Notes: generated from the sequence alone by a model not told the origin. Shown: positions 12,056 to 19,558, counted from the stretch's first letter. The stretch: 19,558 nucleotides of DNA from an uncultured Bryobacterales bacterium (GCA_937859895.1 CALMAV010000571.1:1-19558), one strand, 5' to 3'. A program made the numbers and translations.

Positions 12056-14029
12056 TCAGTACGCAACCGCCCGCGTATTCCGAATCAGCAGTTGGTTCGC
12101 GTTGACTTGCGCATCTCCGACAGCCTTCGCTGTGCGCTGCGGATCGGCAGCGCCGGTGACCGTAGTGGTATTGGTCTGATGGATGGTGACCTGTTTTGAC
12201 TGGTCGCTTGTTTGGCTCACTGGGCTGGCCAGCATCTCGCCCGCGTAGGGATTCCCAGTAGGTGGAGCACCGCCCAAAGCGGCCGCTGCGCTCAACTGCT
12301 CGGCAGTATACGGAACACGTCCGTTCTCAACTTTGATGATCGATTTCATCAGCCCGGCCAGCAGCTGTGAATTACCGAGGTCCAGCTTTTCGTTGGCTGC
12401 TACGCCCAGCGCTTTCGCGACTGACTGGATGTAGGCGACCGTGTTGTTTTCGTTCGGGGGAGCGAACTTCGAGATGATGCCCTGGACCGAATCGATGCCC
12501 CGCCGAGCATACGACCGCAGCTGGTTCGCCAAAGCTGCCAGGCCTTGCTCAACGGTCTCAAAGACGGCAAATCGTCCGGTCGGTCCAGCTTCTTTGAGGG
12601 CGCCCGCCTGTCCATGGAACTCGATGTTGCCCGGATTGTTGTTGCGGATCCCACGTGGCGTTCCCGCTGGAAAGGAGTTGGCTTGCGAGGGCACCGGTTG
12701 GAGTTGAGGGGCAGCTCCGCTTGGGTTTCCGTACCGGTCAACTGAGTGTGCGGCTCTCTGGGCCGCGCTCAGCAGTCCTCGGTTCAGCAGATTTCCAGCA
12801 GCGGCCCAGTCGCGTCGAGTGATGGCGGCGAGCGCATTCAGCGTGTCGGTGATATTGGCTAGATCGTCTTTGCTGAACAGCTCGAGCTTGAGCTTGAAGT
12901 CGAAGTGCAGCGCCTTGGCAAGCTGGCCCAGCGCCTCGACCAGATTGTCGATTGCACCTTTGGCCTTCTCCAGGCCAGGCTCCCACTCGGACCAGTTGAT
13001 GAAACTTTTTCCACCCTCTTGCCAGACGCGGTAATCATCATAGAGAGCGATAATGGCGGCCCCGAGGGCCGCAATCATACCGACCGGCGACAACAAGAAG
13101 CCGAGATTCAGCAGCTTCCACGCTGCTAACAGCCCGCCTATCGTGCCAATCAGTGTCTTGCTGGAAGTGTCGAGCCGCGACCACCAAGCAATAATTCCGC
13201 CTACGATCTCCATTGCGCGGCCGCCCAACTGCCCGACGATCCCGATGAGCGACATTGTGCCCTTGAGCACTCGCGACAGGACGTCGCTGATCCACGGAAG
13301 ATTGTTGATCAGGTTCTGCCGGAGTCGCACCGCGAAGCCGGTGAGTGCCGGTAGAGCGTTCGAGGCCACGCGCATAGCGAGCACCTCCACCGTGGCCCGC
13401 ACACCCCGCAGCCCGTTCATGAAGTCGTGACTGGCTTTCGCCGCAGATTGCGAGTCGAGCCCGACTGATCGAAGAAGCGCTGTGTATTCGCTGCCGAATT
13501 CGCCTAAGCCTTCACGCAAAGCCAGCAGCGTTCGCTCGTCGATCCCGAAGGTTTGCGCGTACGCATTCGCGCGGTAGTAGGGCATCTGCGCCAGGCGCTT
13601 GCCTAAATCGTGCAAAATGGCGGAGGTGTCGCGCAGTTCTCCATTGGTCTGTTGAGTCTGAACGCCCAAACTGCCGAGCAGGCCTTCGCCGCCGGGGTTG
13701 GTCCGAAGGAAACGCGCCAGGTTCTCTAGTGACCCTTGAGCCGCTTCTGCGGTTGAGCCCATCTGACCGGCTGCGAAACCGAGACTCTGAATGTTCTCCG
13801 CTGAGGCCTTCGTGCGGAGTGAGGCGAAGTAGAGCTTCTCTAAGCCATCCGCGACGTGGGAAACAAACTCAATGACTTTGGAGGCAGTCTCCTCCAGCCC
13901 TCTGGCCAGCTCCTGCACTTTGACGGTCTGCAGAGCGATCGTGTTGGCAAAGCGACGCTGGCCGCCCTCGTCGATCTTCCAGCCAAGCGAGACCAGAAAC
14001 TCGCGGATGATGTCAGCGTTATTTGCCAT
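12056..14029 (-). CDS. Tape measure protein with peptidoglycan-hydrolase-like domain
   Basis: This 657-residue protein sets tail length and is carried inside the tube. Residues 1-60 (IIREFLVSLGWKIDEGGQRR) are the tape-measure N-terminus; 60-240 are coiled coil and helix; 255-330 are a long hydrophobic region with VGQLGGRAMEIVGGIIAWW and LLSPVGMIAALGAAIIALY. Residues 460-570 carry RGIRNNNPGNIEF, FAVFETVEQGLAALANQL, the APPNENNT loop and AYIQSVAKALGV, as in phage virion lysozyme/transglycosylase-type domains that locally open the cell wall during DNA entry. Length predicts a tail near 100 nm by the usual 1.5 angstrom per residue rule, less if the hydrolase region is not extended. Its ATG overlaps the end of the DUF6889-like frame by 11 bp. 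Confidence 0.9.
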   Translation of the reverse strand: MANNADIIREFLVSLGWKIDEGGQRRFANTIALQTVKVQELARGLEETASKVIEFVSHVADGLEKLYFASLRTKASAENIQSLGFAAGQMGSTAEAAQGSLENLARFLRTNPGGEGLLGSLGVQTQQTNGELRDTSAILHDLGKRLAQMPYYRANAYAQTFGIDERTLLALREGLGEFGSEYTALLRSVGLDSQSAAKASHDFMNGLRGVRATVEVLAMRVASNALPALTGFAVRLRQNLINNLPWISDVLSRVLKGTMSLIGIVGQLGGRAMEIVGGIIAWWSRLDTSSKTLIGTIGGLLAAWKLLNLGFLLSPVGMIAALGAAIIALYDDYRVWQEGGKSFINWSEWEPGLEKAKGAIDNLVEALGQLAKALHFDFKLKLELFSKDDLANITDTLNALAAITRRDWAAAGNLLNRGLLSAAQRAAHSVDRYGNPSGAAPQLQPVPSQANSFPAGTPRGIRNNNPGNIEFHGQAGALKEAGPTGRFAVFETVEQGLAALANQLRSYARRGIDSVQGIISKFAPPNENNTVAYIQSVAKALGVAANEKLDLGNSQLLAGLMKSIIKVENGRVPYTAEQLSAAAALGGAPPTGNPYAGEMLASPVSQTSDQSKQVTIHQTNTTTVTGAADPQRTAKAVGDAQVNANQLLIRNTRAVAY

Positions 14030-14225
14030 GGTTCTGTCGAGCGGCTACAAGGGCCCGGTTTTCTTCCATCACGTCGAGAGAATCATTCATGAGAGCAAGG
14101 TCGGCCAGGTCGAGCGTGCCGTCTTTCAAGCTTTCGTAGCGGCACATGCCTTTGATGACCGGCCGCAAGAGCCAGTCTTCTCCGCCCGGAAGCGAAGCCC
14201 ACTTTACGGTTGAGCCGGGCTGCCC
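14019..14225 (-). CDS. DUF6889-like extension of the chaperone (probable -1 frame product)
   Basis: The reading frame carries STVKWASLPGGEDWLLRPV, then IKGMCRYESLKDGTLDLADL, LALMNDSLDV and EENRAL, which resembles the small DUF6889 family found between tail chaperone and tape measure in myophages. It lies in the -1 frame relative to the chaperone gene, whose TAA is at 14206-14204. Upstream of the conserved WASLPGGEDW no ATG or GTG is available; the frame is open through the overlap, with only a TTG (14168) and an ATG (14147) inside the conserved domain. A -1 frameshift would fuse it to the chaperone, as in lambda G/GT. The coordinates mark the part downstream of the likely shift region. If independent, it would be a 50- or 42-residue protein. 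Confidence 0.75.
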   Translation of the reverse strand, partial: GQPGSTVKWASLPGGEDWLLRPVIKGMCRYESLKDGTLDLADLALMNDSLDVMEENRALVAARQNHGK

Positions 14226-14641
14226 GTCGCCTGTCCTTTGACGAGAAGCCCTTGCATAAAAGGCCCGAGATTGTCCGTGATCACTTTCACAACGAGCTGG
14301 GTCATGACGGGAAGATCGATATCGTCGAACATCAGCGTCTTGCCTGGCGTGTTCCAAACCGAAGTCCAGCTCTGGCCTTGCTGCCGGGAGACCACGCTCA
14401 GACAGACTCCATAGACGTACTCACAGTCTGCATCCGGCATCTCAGCCAGCGAGTGCGCGAGCGGACCCAGCGCCTCGGCCAGTGCCGGCAGATGGAGGCC
14501 GCTTCCCCCGTCCGCTATCTGTGCGAACGCAGGGAGAAGCTTCGGCAGCAAGGGCGCGATCTTGCGCGAAAGGTGGAGCTGCTGGAAGGCACTGAGCTTT
14601 CCGGCCCGGTAGGCGTGCCCGTTCAGTTCAAATTCGAGCAT
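14204..14641 (-). CDS. Tail assembly chaperone
   Basis: This 145-residue protein is a tail assembly chaperone, which binds the tape measure before tube polymerisation and is not itself in the virion. The start LEFELNGHAYRAGKLSAFQQ is the family signature, followed by LHLSRKIAPLLPKLLPAFAQ, a Gly-rich bend and helices with AEMPDADCEYVYGVCLSVVS and PVMTQLVVKVITDNLGPFMQ. It lies between the tube and the tape measure, the standard position. ATG 14641 follows the tube stop by 5 bp. The C-terminal residues 130-145 (VKGQATGSPAQP) are low-complexity, the part usually replaced when the ribosome shifts to the second frame at 14019-14225. Confidence 0.85.
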   Translation of the reverse strand: MLEFELNGHAYRAGKLSAFQQLHLSRKIAPLLPKLLPAFAQIADGGSGLHLPALAEALGPLAHSLAEMPDADCEYVYGVCLSVVSRQQGQSWTSVWNTPGKTLMFDDIDLPVMTQLVVKVITDNLGPFMQGLLVKGQATGSPAQP

Positions 14642-14646
14642 GGGAT

Positions 14647-15087
14647 TTAGTAAGTGCCGAGCACCGAGTCGATGTAGCCGGCGTTAAATTCCCATTCGTT
14701 GATCCCGCCCTCTTTGGCATAGTGCAGGTCGGGCTTTTTCTTGAACGCAACCGAGCGGCAGGAGGTGATATCGCCATTCGCCGAATTGGTGACGGTGATC
14801 ACGTTCTGGCCCCAGAGTGCGCTGGAAAGGGTCTGCGCATCGTAGAGCGCCTGCAGCTTTGCGTTCTGCGGGCTCGTCTTGAGCAGCCGAACGGTGACCG
14901 TCCCTGACTTGTCGACAATTAAGTTGTGCATCGCTGTTCCGTCTGCGCCGATGGTCATCACATCGCGTTCTGCGTTGGCGACGATATCGATGCCCTCTTC
15001 GGCGGTGCCCGCTCCATAGCCGAGAGAGAAGACTCCTCCCGGCCCGGTGATCGAAGCTTGTACATCAAGGAAAGAGTAAGTTGCCAT
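14647..15087 (-). CDS. Tail tube protein (DUF3277)
   Basis: This 146-residue protein matches DUF3277, the tail tube family of this phage type. The N-terminus TYSFLDVQASITGPGG is highly conserved, then GAGTAEEGIDI, MTIGADGTAMHNLIVDKSGT, VTVRLLKTSPQNAKLQALYD, and CRSVAFKKKPDLHYAKEGGI near the end. The order fits a beta-sandwich tube hexamer. ATG 15087 has AGGAG 12 nt upstream. It follows the sheath gene by 34 bp, the expected sheath-tube order; the tube polymer runs inside the DUF3383 sheath. Confidence 0.92.
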   Translation of the reverse strand: MATYSFLDVQASITGPGGVFSLGYGAGTAEEGIDIVANAERDVMTIGADGTAMHNLIVDKSGTVTVRLLKTSPQNAKLQALYDAQTLSSALWGQNVITVTNSANGDITSCRSVAFKKKPDLHYAKEGGINEWEFNAGYIDSVLGTY

Positions 15088-15121
15088 ATAGGTCTGTGTC
15101 TCCTGTCTTCGGTTTATTGCT

Positions 15122-16603
15122 TTACTGATTGACGTTGATCATCACGTTGGCCGTGTGGATCGCGCCGCCCAGCTTCAAGGCACATTGAATTGTGGGCGAC
15201 TTGCGTGCTGCGCGGTCCGCCGATGACTGAGAGGCGACGGGCGGAGCATAGACGTAGTAGCCCTTGGATAGGGTCTGCCCGGAGACGATGGCGCCAAAGG
15301 CCGGCCCGGTCCAAACGCCTGGCCCGGCTAAACCATCGCGCACCGCCGCTTCCAGGCTGGCCTCGACGGTCGTTACGATCTGATTGACGCCGGCATCGGT
15401 CTGCGGCACTTTCGTTGTGCTCGTGTACAGCAGATTGAAGACGGCCGTCTGGACATTGTTTTGTAGCCAGTCGACGCCCACGATGGTGTCGATGTACTGA
15501 CCGCTTGCGCAGACGCCCCATTGAATGATGGCTGTCGCATTGTTATAGGCGACAAAGACGTTGCAGTTCTTACCCTTCAGCGTCGTCGCCTGAGTCTCGG
15601 TCAGCGTTTCCGCTGCAATGCCGGGCTCGGTCTTGTACATGAGCGTGATTGTCGAGTTGTTGGCTGTGAAATCGACAGTCGCCTGCCGCGCGAAGAGAGA
15701 AGCGGCTGCATACGGGCTTGAGGAGGAGTATTGGACGAAAGTGTGGTTATAGCCGAGCGCCTGCAACTGGCTTGCGATGTCGCCGTTTTGCGTGGGATCG
15801 ATCGCATTGACGTCCTGCGTGGTGACTCCGAAGAAGCGCTGCGGGTTCGAGGCTTCGATGTAGCCAGCCACGGCCACGATATCGGCACTGGCCGGGGTCG
15901 GATACGCGATGACCAGCCCATACCAATTCCCTGAAGCGGCCGCTAGTGCCTGCACCGCGGCCAGCATGGACTCGGGTGCAATGCCAGCCACACTGGTTCC
16001 GCCACTTGTTGAGCGAAGCCCTAGCAAGTTGGAGATGTCGGTTCCGCCTGAGCCCGCGGTCGCAAAGGCTACCGAGGAAGCGATGCCCGTGGTCCCGCTA
16101 GTGACGTCGAAGCGGCCGTATACCGCATTCCAAACGACAGTGGCAGCCCCAGCCAGCGCGGTCTGAAGCACGGATGCGACGCCGTTCAGATTGGTTGCAG
16201 CCGCAAACGACAGACCGGTCAGGGCACGGGTCGTGCCATCGACTGTGATGCTCGCTGAGCCATTGGTGATCGCCGTGAAATTGGTGAGCGCTTGCTGCGC
16301 GACCGTCAGCGTCGCCCCATGCAGCACGCCAGATGAAGCCGACTGGGCCCAGCGTCCGACGTACAGCGATGACGGCTGCGGCGACTGAGCGAAGAACAGG
16401 CTGGCGGCCAGATACTCAGGCGCGCTCGTACCGAAGTCGTTGGCAACGCTGATCAGCGTAGAGTACTGGCGAATCCGCTGGAAGGTGTCAATGACAGGGG
16501 AAGCGCCAAGAAGCAGAAGCGTTCCGAAACTGCGTGTTGCCGCAGCTGTAGGTGAGAGGGAGACCTGGACGGAAACCAGGTCGCTAACAGATAGACCGGC
16601 CAT
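15122..16603 (-). CDS. Contractile tail sheath (DUF3383)
   Basis: This 493-residue protein is the tail sheath, DUF3383 family, the contracting cylinder that drives the tube into the cell; its presence is the main proof that the tail is contractile. Marks are SVQVSLSPTAAATRSFGTLL, LGASPVIDTFQRIRQYST, the APEYLAASLFFAQSPQPSS block, then PQRFFGVTTQDVNAIDP, FVQYSSSSPYAAASLFARQA, and a conserved C-terminal domain with VDWLQNNVQTAVFNLLYT and QTDAGVNQIVTTVEASLEAA. Length is normal for the family. ATG 16603 follows the neck-terminator gene by 32 bp, with GGAG about 15 nt upstream. Confidence 0.95.
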   Translation of the reverse strand: MAGLSVSDLVSVQVSLSPTAAATRSFGTLLLLGASPVIDTFQRIRQYSTLISVANDFGTSAPEYLAASLFFAQSPQPSSLYVGRWAQSASSGVLHGATLTVAQQALTNFTAITNGSASITVDGTTRALTGLSFAAATNLNGVASVLQTALAGAATVVWNAVYGRFDVTSGTTGIASSVAFATAGSGGTDISNLLGLRSTSGGTSVAGIAPESMLAAVQALAAASGNWYGLVIAYPTPASADIVAVAGYIEASNPQRFFGVTTQDVNAIDPTQNGDIASQLQALGYNHTFVQYSSSSPYAAASLFARQATVDFTANNSTITLMYKTEPGIAAETLTETQATTLKGKNCNVFVAYNNATAIIQWGVCASGQYIDTIVGVDWLQNNVQTAVFNLLYTSTTKVPQTDAGVNQIVTTVEASLEAAVRDGLAGPGVWTGPAFGAIVSGQTLSKGYYVYAPPVASQSSADRAARKSPTIQCALKLGGAIHTANVMINVNQ

Positions 16604-16635
16604 GATGAAGTTTGTTTTCTCCGGGAAAGTTGGAT

Positions 16636-17220
16636 TTAGTTCGGTAAGATTTGAACGGTTTCGGTTAACAGAGGTCCGTCAGTCTCGATCTGGACGCTGG
16701 CAGCGGCGAGGTTGAGGATCGAGTACGTGCGAACCACTTGCCGTCGCAGCGTGAGCGAGAAGTCGAATCGCCTGATCCACTGCTGATTGACCATTTCGGG
16801 AACCGAGCGAATGGGTCCGGCCTCGGCAAAGGCCATACGAGAGGCCCTGAGCGCTTCCAGGTTTTGTTGCAGTTGCAGTCCGTCCCGCGCCTGCGACGCA
16901 TACTGCTGACCGGTGATGCCATAGAAGCTCAGCAGCACCTCGATGGCAACGTGGCGAGTCACCGTATCGGTTTGGGCAACAGGGTCGTGCACAATGCTCG
17001 CGTTCGCGTCCGGCGTGATGCTCTGAATCTGAATGGCGACCCAGTTGGTAGCTGGGTCCGGCTGCTTCGGTATGCTGACCTGCCAGCTCGGGCGCACCAT
17101 GCTGCCCGGCAAACCCGTTACACCTACGATCAACTGCTGCACAATGGCTTCGAGGTTCGCGTCTGCGGCTGGATCCCCGGACGTGGGAAGAAGATATCCG
17201 CCAGTAGAGCTGTCACCCAT
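16636..17220 (-). CDS. Neck terminator protein (gp12-like, LIC_12616 type)
   Basis: This 194-residue protein matches the phage neck terminator/gp12-like family, which closes the top of the tail and joins it to the head. Marks are EAIVQQLIVGVTGLPGSMVR, PSWQVSIPKQPDPATNWVAI, HVAIEVLLSFYG, the SQARDGLQLQQNLEALRA helix, and RRFDFSLTLRRQVVRTYSIL. I choose ATG 17220, which overlaps the upstream stop by eight bases (ATGGGTGA), rather than the codon at 17274; conserved sequence starts after 17220. It lies before the sheath, its usual place. Confidence 0.88.
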   Translation of the reverse strand: MGDSSTGGYLLPTSGDPAADANLEAIVQQLIVGVTGLPGSMVRPSWQVSIPKQPDPATNWVAIQIQSITPDANASIVHDPVAQTDTVTRHVAIEVLLSFYGITGQQYASQARDGLQLQQNLEALRASRMAFAEAGPIRSVPEMVNQQWIRRFDFSLTLRRQVVRTYSILNLAAASVQIETDGPLLTETVQILPN

Positions 17221-17605
17221 TTGCGACCACCACGCCGCCCGAGAGAGGAAGGAGCTCGCACCGTGCGCCCACAAATCCTCGGCCCCAGGCCGAGTAGTCG
17301 TTCACGTCAGTAACCATGTACTGACGGCCTTGCCATTTCACCAGGTCTGCATCCTCGCCTGACTGCCCGTCGCGAAGAATGAATTTGGTGTGGATCGTGA
17401 TGGACCCTTTAATGTAGGAGCCCGCTGCCAAGCGCTCGAGCACGTCGCCGGTGTCACTGGTCACAACGCCCGAAAACGGGATAGTAGTCGAGGTATTGAC
17501 GGCAAGGCCGTCATTGCCAACTACCTGCGTCTGCCGCGTGCAGACGAGCGAATAGTCGGCCAGATCCGGATCTTCCAGCACTTCGGTGACGTCGAGGAAC
17601 GGCAT
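17213..17605 (-). CDS. Head-tail joining protein
   Basis: This 130-residue protein sits between the gp10-like neck protein and the neck terminator, the place of a head-tail joining or stopper protein. It is beta-rich: DYSLVCTRQTQVVGNDGLAV, TTIPFSGVVTSDTGDVLERL, ITIHTKFILRDG, VKWQGRQYMVTDVNDYSAWG and FVGARCELLPLSG. The VTDVNDYSxWGRGFxxARCEL ending is shared by proteins in this slot of DUF3383-type myophages. The ATG abuts the upstream stop (TAGATG), so it is translationally coupled. I know no precise family name, but the role from position is reasonably safe. Confidence 0.75.
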   Translation of the reverse strand: MPFLDVTEVLEDPDLADYSLVCTRQTQVVGNDGLAVNTSTTIPFSGVVTSDTGDVLERLAAGSYIKGSITIHTKFILRDGQSGEDADLVKWQGRQYMVTDVNDYSAWGRGFVGARCELLPLSGGVVVANG

Positions 17606-18088
17606 CTACTTGTTGCGAATAACGTAGGTCAGGGAATTACGAAGCTGTCCGGTGTCGATCAGAGGCTTGGTGCCTTTGCGTCCGCGTCCGCGGCGAGCGG
17701 CCAGCGTGCTTTCCGCCAGGGCTTCGAAGGGTCCGGTATTGATCTTGGCTCGCGCCCCATTCTGCCCGATGAGACCCGCTGCATGGAGAGCTTTCTCGGC
17801 ATTGACTGCCGATCCATCGAGCGCCGCGATCGCTCCCCGGCCCAGCGTGTCTGCAATCTTGTCTCCAGCGTCCCTGACTCCTGGAATGAGAAACGGCCGC
17901 GGCGGAATGCCGTGCACCGATCCGTTTTCCTGGATATATCCAATGACCGCATTGCTAAGGGGCGAACGCGCAGCGTCGTCGCGTTCTGGCGCGCTATCGG
18001 GAATGCCAACAAGCACGTCCTTCTTAGCCAGCTGGTTGATCGCCTTGATCACCCGTTGTACTTTGTCTTTGGAGATTTTGACGCTCAA
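17606..18088 (-). CDS. HK97 gp10-like neck/tail completion protein
   Basis: This 160-residue protein resembles HK97 gp10-type or virion-morphogenesis tail completion proteins. Marks are KKDVLVGIPDSAPERDDAA, then NAVIGYIQENGSVHGIPPRP, the typical IPPRPFLIPGV turn, a long helix with AGDKIADTLGRGAIAALDG, and PLIDTGQLRNSLTYVIRNK, the DTGxLRNSLTY signature at the end. It lies between the DUF4054 connector and the joining protein, the standard order. Start ATG 18088 is 15 bp past the DUF4054 stop. Confidence 0.88.
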   Translation of the reverse strand: MSVKISKDKVQRVIKAINQLAKKDVLVGIPDSAPERDDAARSPLSNAVIGYIQENGSVHGIPPRPFLIPGVRDAGDKIADTLGRGAIAALDGSAVNAEKALHAAGLIGQNGARAKINTGPFEALAESTLAARRGRGRKGTKPLIDTGQLRNSLTYVIRNK

Positions 18089-18103
18089 GAGTTGAAGCGA
18101 GGA

Positions 18104-18490
18104 TTACAGCTGGATGGGCCCGGAGCCCAGCATGCGGGCCAGCTGCAGAAAGCGGATTCCATAGGAGGTCATGTTCCAGAAGCCCCCATCGCTCAAGCTG
18201 ACCGCGCTTGTGTCATTGCTGACGCTCACGCGATCCACGCTCTTCGAGGTGATGGGCCCCGATACCTGGCCAGGCGATGCACCGGTACTTCCCGCCTTTT
18301 CATCTCTGCTCGCGATAACCAGGTGATGGGCGGTTGCGAGTTCAATGCCCATGTCTGCCAGCTCCGCCCAGCGTGTCGCATCGATCAGCACCGTAGCGAA
18401 GTTCATCCAAAAACTGATAGAGCCATCGCTGTAGGTGTTGGCGTCTGCGAACTCTGGAAAGTCGCTGCGGAACTGGGAAGGAGACGACAT
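18104..18490 (-). CDS. DUF4054 head-tail connector
   Basis: This 128-residue protein matches DUF4054, a gp6-type adaptor that extends the portal ring. Marks are SQFRSDFPEFADANTYSDG, then SFWMNFATVLIDATRWAELA, DMGIELATAHHLVIASRD, the GPITSKSVDRVSVSNDT strand and a C-terminal FWNMTSYGIRFLQLARMLGS helix. The ATG is 9 bp past the stop of the small upstream gene. It is followed by a gp10-like gene, the normal order. Confidence 0.92.
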   Translation of the reverse strand: MSSPSQFRSDFPEFADANTYSDGSISFWMNFATVLIDATRWAELADMGIELATAHHLVIASRDEKAGSTGASPGQVSGPITSKSVDRVSVSNDTSAVSLSDGGFWNMTSYGIRFLQLARMLGSGPIQL

Positions 18491-18499
18491 CCGCGGTGG

Positions 18500-18733
18500 C
18501 TATTTCTTGCCGGCGAACCGGGATAAATCGTCCAGGTTGTCCGGCGTGAGATACGAGGACTGCTTGACCGCTTGTGCTTCAGCGTCCTTCTGTGCCAGGT
18601 ACTCAAAGATCTGCTCAGGTGATCGAGACGAGAAAGCAGGCTGCGCATTCAAAGCGTTGATGGCTTCGCGTAGCAGCCTCTCTCGTTCAGCGGGGCTGGA
18701 GGATTCCAGCAGAAACTCGATGGACCTCGGCAT
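18500..18733 (-). CDS. Small hypothetical protein between capsid and connector
   Basis: This 77-residue protein is helical and acidic, with SIEFLLESSSPAERERLLRE near its N-terminus, SPEQIFEYLAQKDAEAQAVK in the middle, and YLTPDNLDDLSRFAGKK at the end. I recognise no family. Its ATG shares one base with the preceding stop (TAATG at 18735-18731), so it is translated with the STY1053-like gene. Small helical proteins in this spot may be capsid accessory proteins; this is inference. Confidence 0.75.
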   Translation of the reverse strand: MPRSIEFLLESSSPAERERLLREAINALNAQPAFSSRSPEQIFEYLAQKDAEAQAVKQSSYLTPDNLDDLSRFAGKK

Positions 18734-19164
18734 TAGCTGCTCTTCTTCGGCTTCACAGCCGGGTCGGAGCTGAAGGGCTTCTGCTGGTCAATGGGTTTGG
18801 CTTGCGGGTCGAGCGAGACAGGCTTGGCTCCTTCGCCCGAACTGGGAAGCATTTCCTCGGAAGTGGCCGCCGTGGCCAATTGCGCATTCGCCGGCTGGCT
18901 GCTCAGCGCATCGACCATCGCGTCCTGCACTACCGGACGCTCCGGTACGACTCCGGTGGCCAACGTGTGTGCCGTCTGCCCGGCATGCGGGAACGAAGCT
19001 ACTGGCGTCGACGGCGTTTCGGCTCCTTCGCCCTTGAGGTGTGCCTTGGTATACCAGTGCTCGGCAACTTCCGGCTCGACTTCGTATTTGCCTGGCACGA
19101 AGCTCCTCTGGTTGCCATGGCTGACGGTCAGCGTGAATGGTTTGACTACTTCAATTTCTGGCAT
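18733..19164 (-). CDS. STY1053-like phage protein
   Basis: This 143-residue protein begins EIEVVKPFTLTVSHGNQRSF, then FVPGKYEVEPEVAEHWYTKA, the N-terminal signature of STY1053 family phage-associated proteins, encoded just after DUF2184 capsid genes. Residues 50-143 are low complexity, rich in Pro, Ser, Ala and Lys (ending in DPAVKPKKSS), and probably disordered. A capsid-decorating or scaffolding-related role has been suggested by position only. The start is ATG 19164, 57 bp after the capsid stop. The family resemblance rests on about 45 residues. Confidence 0.75.
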   Translation of the reverse strand: MPEIEVVKPFTLTVSHGNQRSFVPGKYEVEPEVAEHWYTKAHLKGEGAETPSTPVASFPHAGQTAHTLATGVVPERPVVQDAMVDALSSQPANAQLATAATSEEMLPSSGEGAKPVSLDPQAKPIDQQKPFSSDPAVKPKKSS

Positions 19165-19221
19165 GAGATTCCTTCTGTTACTTGGACCCTAGCAAGTTGG
19201 AGTGATCCGGCGCAATTACCC

Positions 19222-19558
19222 CTAGATCCCGTCTAGGTATGCGATTGTCTCGGGGTAGACCATTTCCACTTGCCCCAGGCGGCCGAAGTAAGTGGTGATC
19301 TGGTACAGCGAGCGGTTCTCGAGCGGCGTCCGCTGCAGCGGTACCAGCGGATACCGTACGCGGTTCCGGTCCTTGGTGTAAACGAGAACGCGATCGGTGC
19401 CACCGGCGCCTGCGCCGGCAAGCCACTTGAGCGGCTGTACGTTTAGCGGCCGGCCATTGATGGCATTCGAAAGCGAGTTGATGCGTAGGAACTCGACCAC
19501 GCTGACGTTGCCGGCGCTCGACACTTTATTGGCGACCAGCTGCCCGAACTGCACCGGT
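19222..19558 (-). CDS. Major capsid protein, C-terminal part (DUF2184-like)
   Basis: About 112 codons of a gene running in from beyond the right edge are visible; the first Met inside the window at 19554 is probably internal. The sequence has VVEFLRINSLSNAINGRPLN, then TDRVLVYTKDRNRVRYPLVP, QRTPLENRSLYQITTYFGRL and the closing GQVEMVYPETIAYLDGI. The PxxxAYLDGI ending and the strand order match DUF2184 major capsid proteins, which have an HK97-type fold. It is the head of the visible virion operon. The N-terminal half is outside the window, so completeness cannot be judged. Confidence 0.8.
   Translation of the reverse strand, partial: PVQFGQLVANKVSSAGNVSVVEFLRINSLSNAINGRPLNVQPLKWLAGAGAGGTDRVLVYTKDRNRVRYPLVPLQRTPLENRSLYQITTYFGRLGQVEMVYPETIAYLDGI

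Noticed and set aside
12055..12066. TTG 12066 as start of the Dit-like gene, and TTG 5904 for the DUF2612 gene
   Set aside because: Each has an ATG 9-12 bases downstream that sits right after the upstream stop, which fits the tight spacing elsewhere in this operon better.
17221..17274. Upstream start at 17274 for the neck terminator
   Set aside because: It would overlap the joining gene by 62 bp and adds residues unlike the family; ATG 17220 gives the usual 8-bp coupling overlap.
17390..18526. Long plus-strand open frame (378 codons) opposite the neck genes
   Set aside because: It is antisense to three well-supported neck/connector genes, has no domain and no ribosome site; GC-rich third positions leave such shadows open.

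Overview
The window holds the structural half of a contractile-tailed (myovirus-type) phage or prophage, with the edge of its early/regulatory region and its lysis genes. The DNA is moderately GC-rich. The Uma2-family (DUF820) nuclease and the small KNPAAVALGRLGG-type basic protein are families common in Acidobacteriota, Cyanobacteria and other environmental bacteria. The host is therefore probably such a bacterium, Acidobacteriota being my best guess; this is inference, because no ribosomal or host marker gene is present. No integrase, terminase or portal is inside the window, so prophage versus free phage cannot be decided.

Layout, left to right. (1) 1-1238, minus strand: a two-gene early unit, an OB-like/hypothetical protein followed by a Siphovirus Gp157-family protein, joined by a TAATG overlap. 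(2) 1239-1357: a divergent control region with a perfect 28-bp palindrome at 1281-1308 and a near-copy of its core 40 bp away. (3) 1358-3739, plus strand: small basic protein, Uma2 nuclease, two unrecognised proteins and a T4-type (GH24-like) endolysin. (4) 3707-19558, minus strand, read right to left: the virion operon.

The virion operon order is: major capsid C-terminus (DUF2184-like) - STY1053-like - small hypothetical - DUF4054 connector - gp10-like neck protein - head-tail joining protein - gp12-like neck terminator - DUF3383 sheath - DUF3277 tube - tail assembly chaperone with a -1 frame extension (DUF6889-like) - tape measure with a peptidoglycan-hydrolase-like domain - Dit-like protein - Pam3 gp18-like baseplate plug - hub - Gp138-type spike fused to collagen-like repeats - Cys-rich small protein - gp25/Mu gp46-like wedge - baseplate J - DUF2612 (Mu gp48-like) - tail fibre - DUF4376 fibre-assembly-like protein. 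Most genes overlap or abut (ATGA, TAATG, TGATG junctions), which suggests one co-transcribed, translationally coupled unit. The set matches the simple Mu/Pam3 type of baseplate rather than the complex T4 type.

The points that depart from a routine tail operon are: a plus-strand zinc-ribbon membrane micro-protein (10941-11123) inserted inside the minus-strand baseplate genes; a plug gene whose conserved N-terminus has no ATG/GTG/TTG start; the probable programmed frameshift in the chaperone; the spike-collagen fusion; an endolysin with Cys where T4 lysozyme has its catalytic Asp; and the divergent operator. I found no CRISPR array, IS element, tRNA or rRNA.
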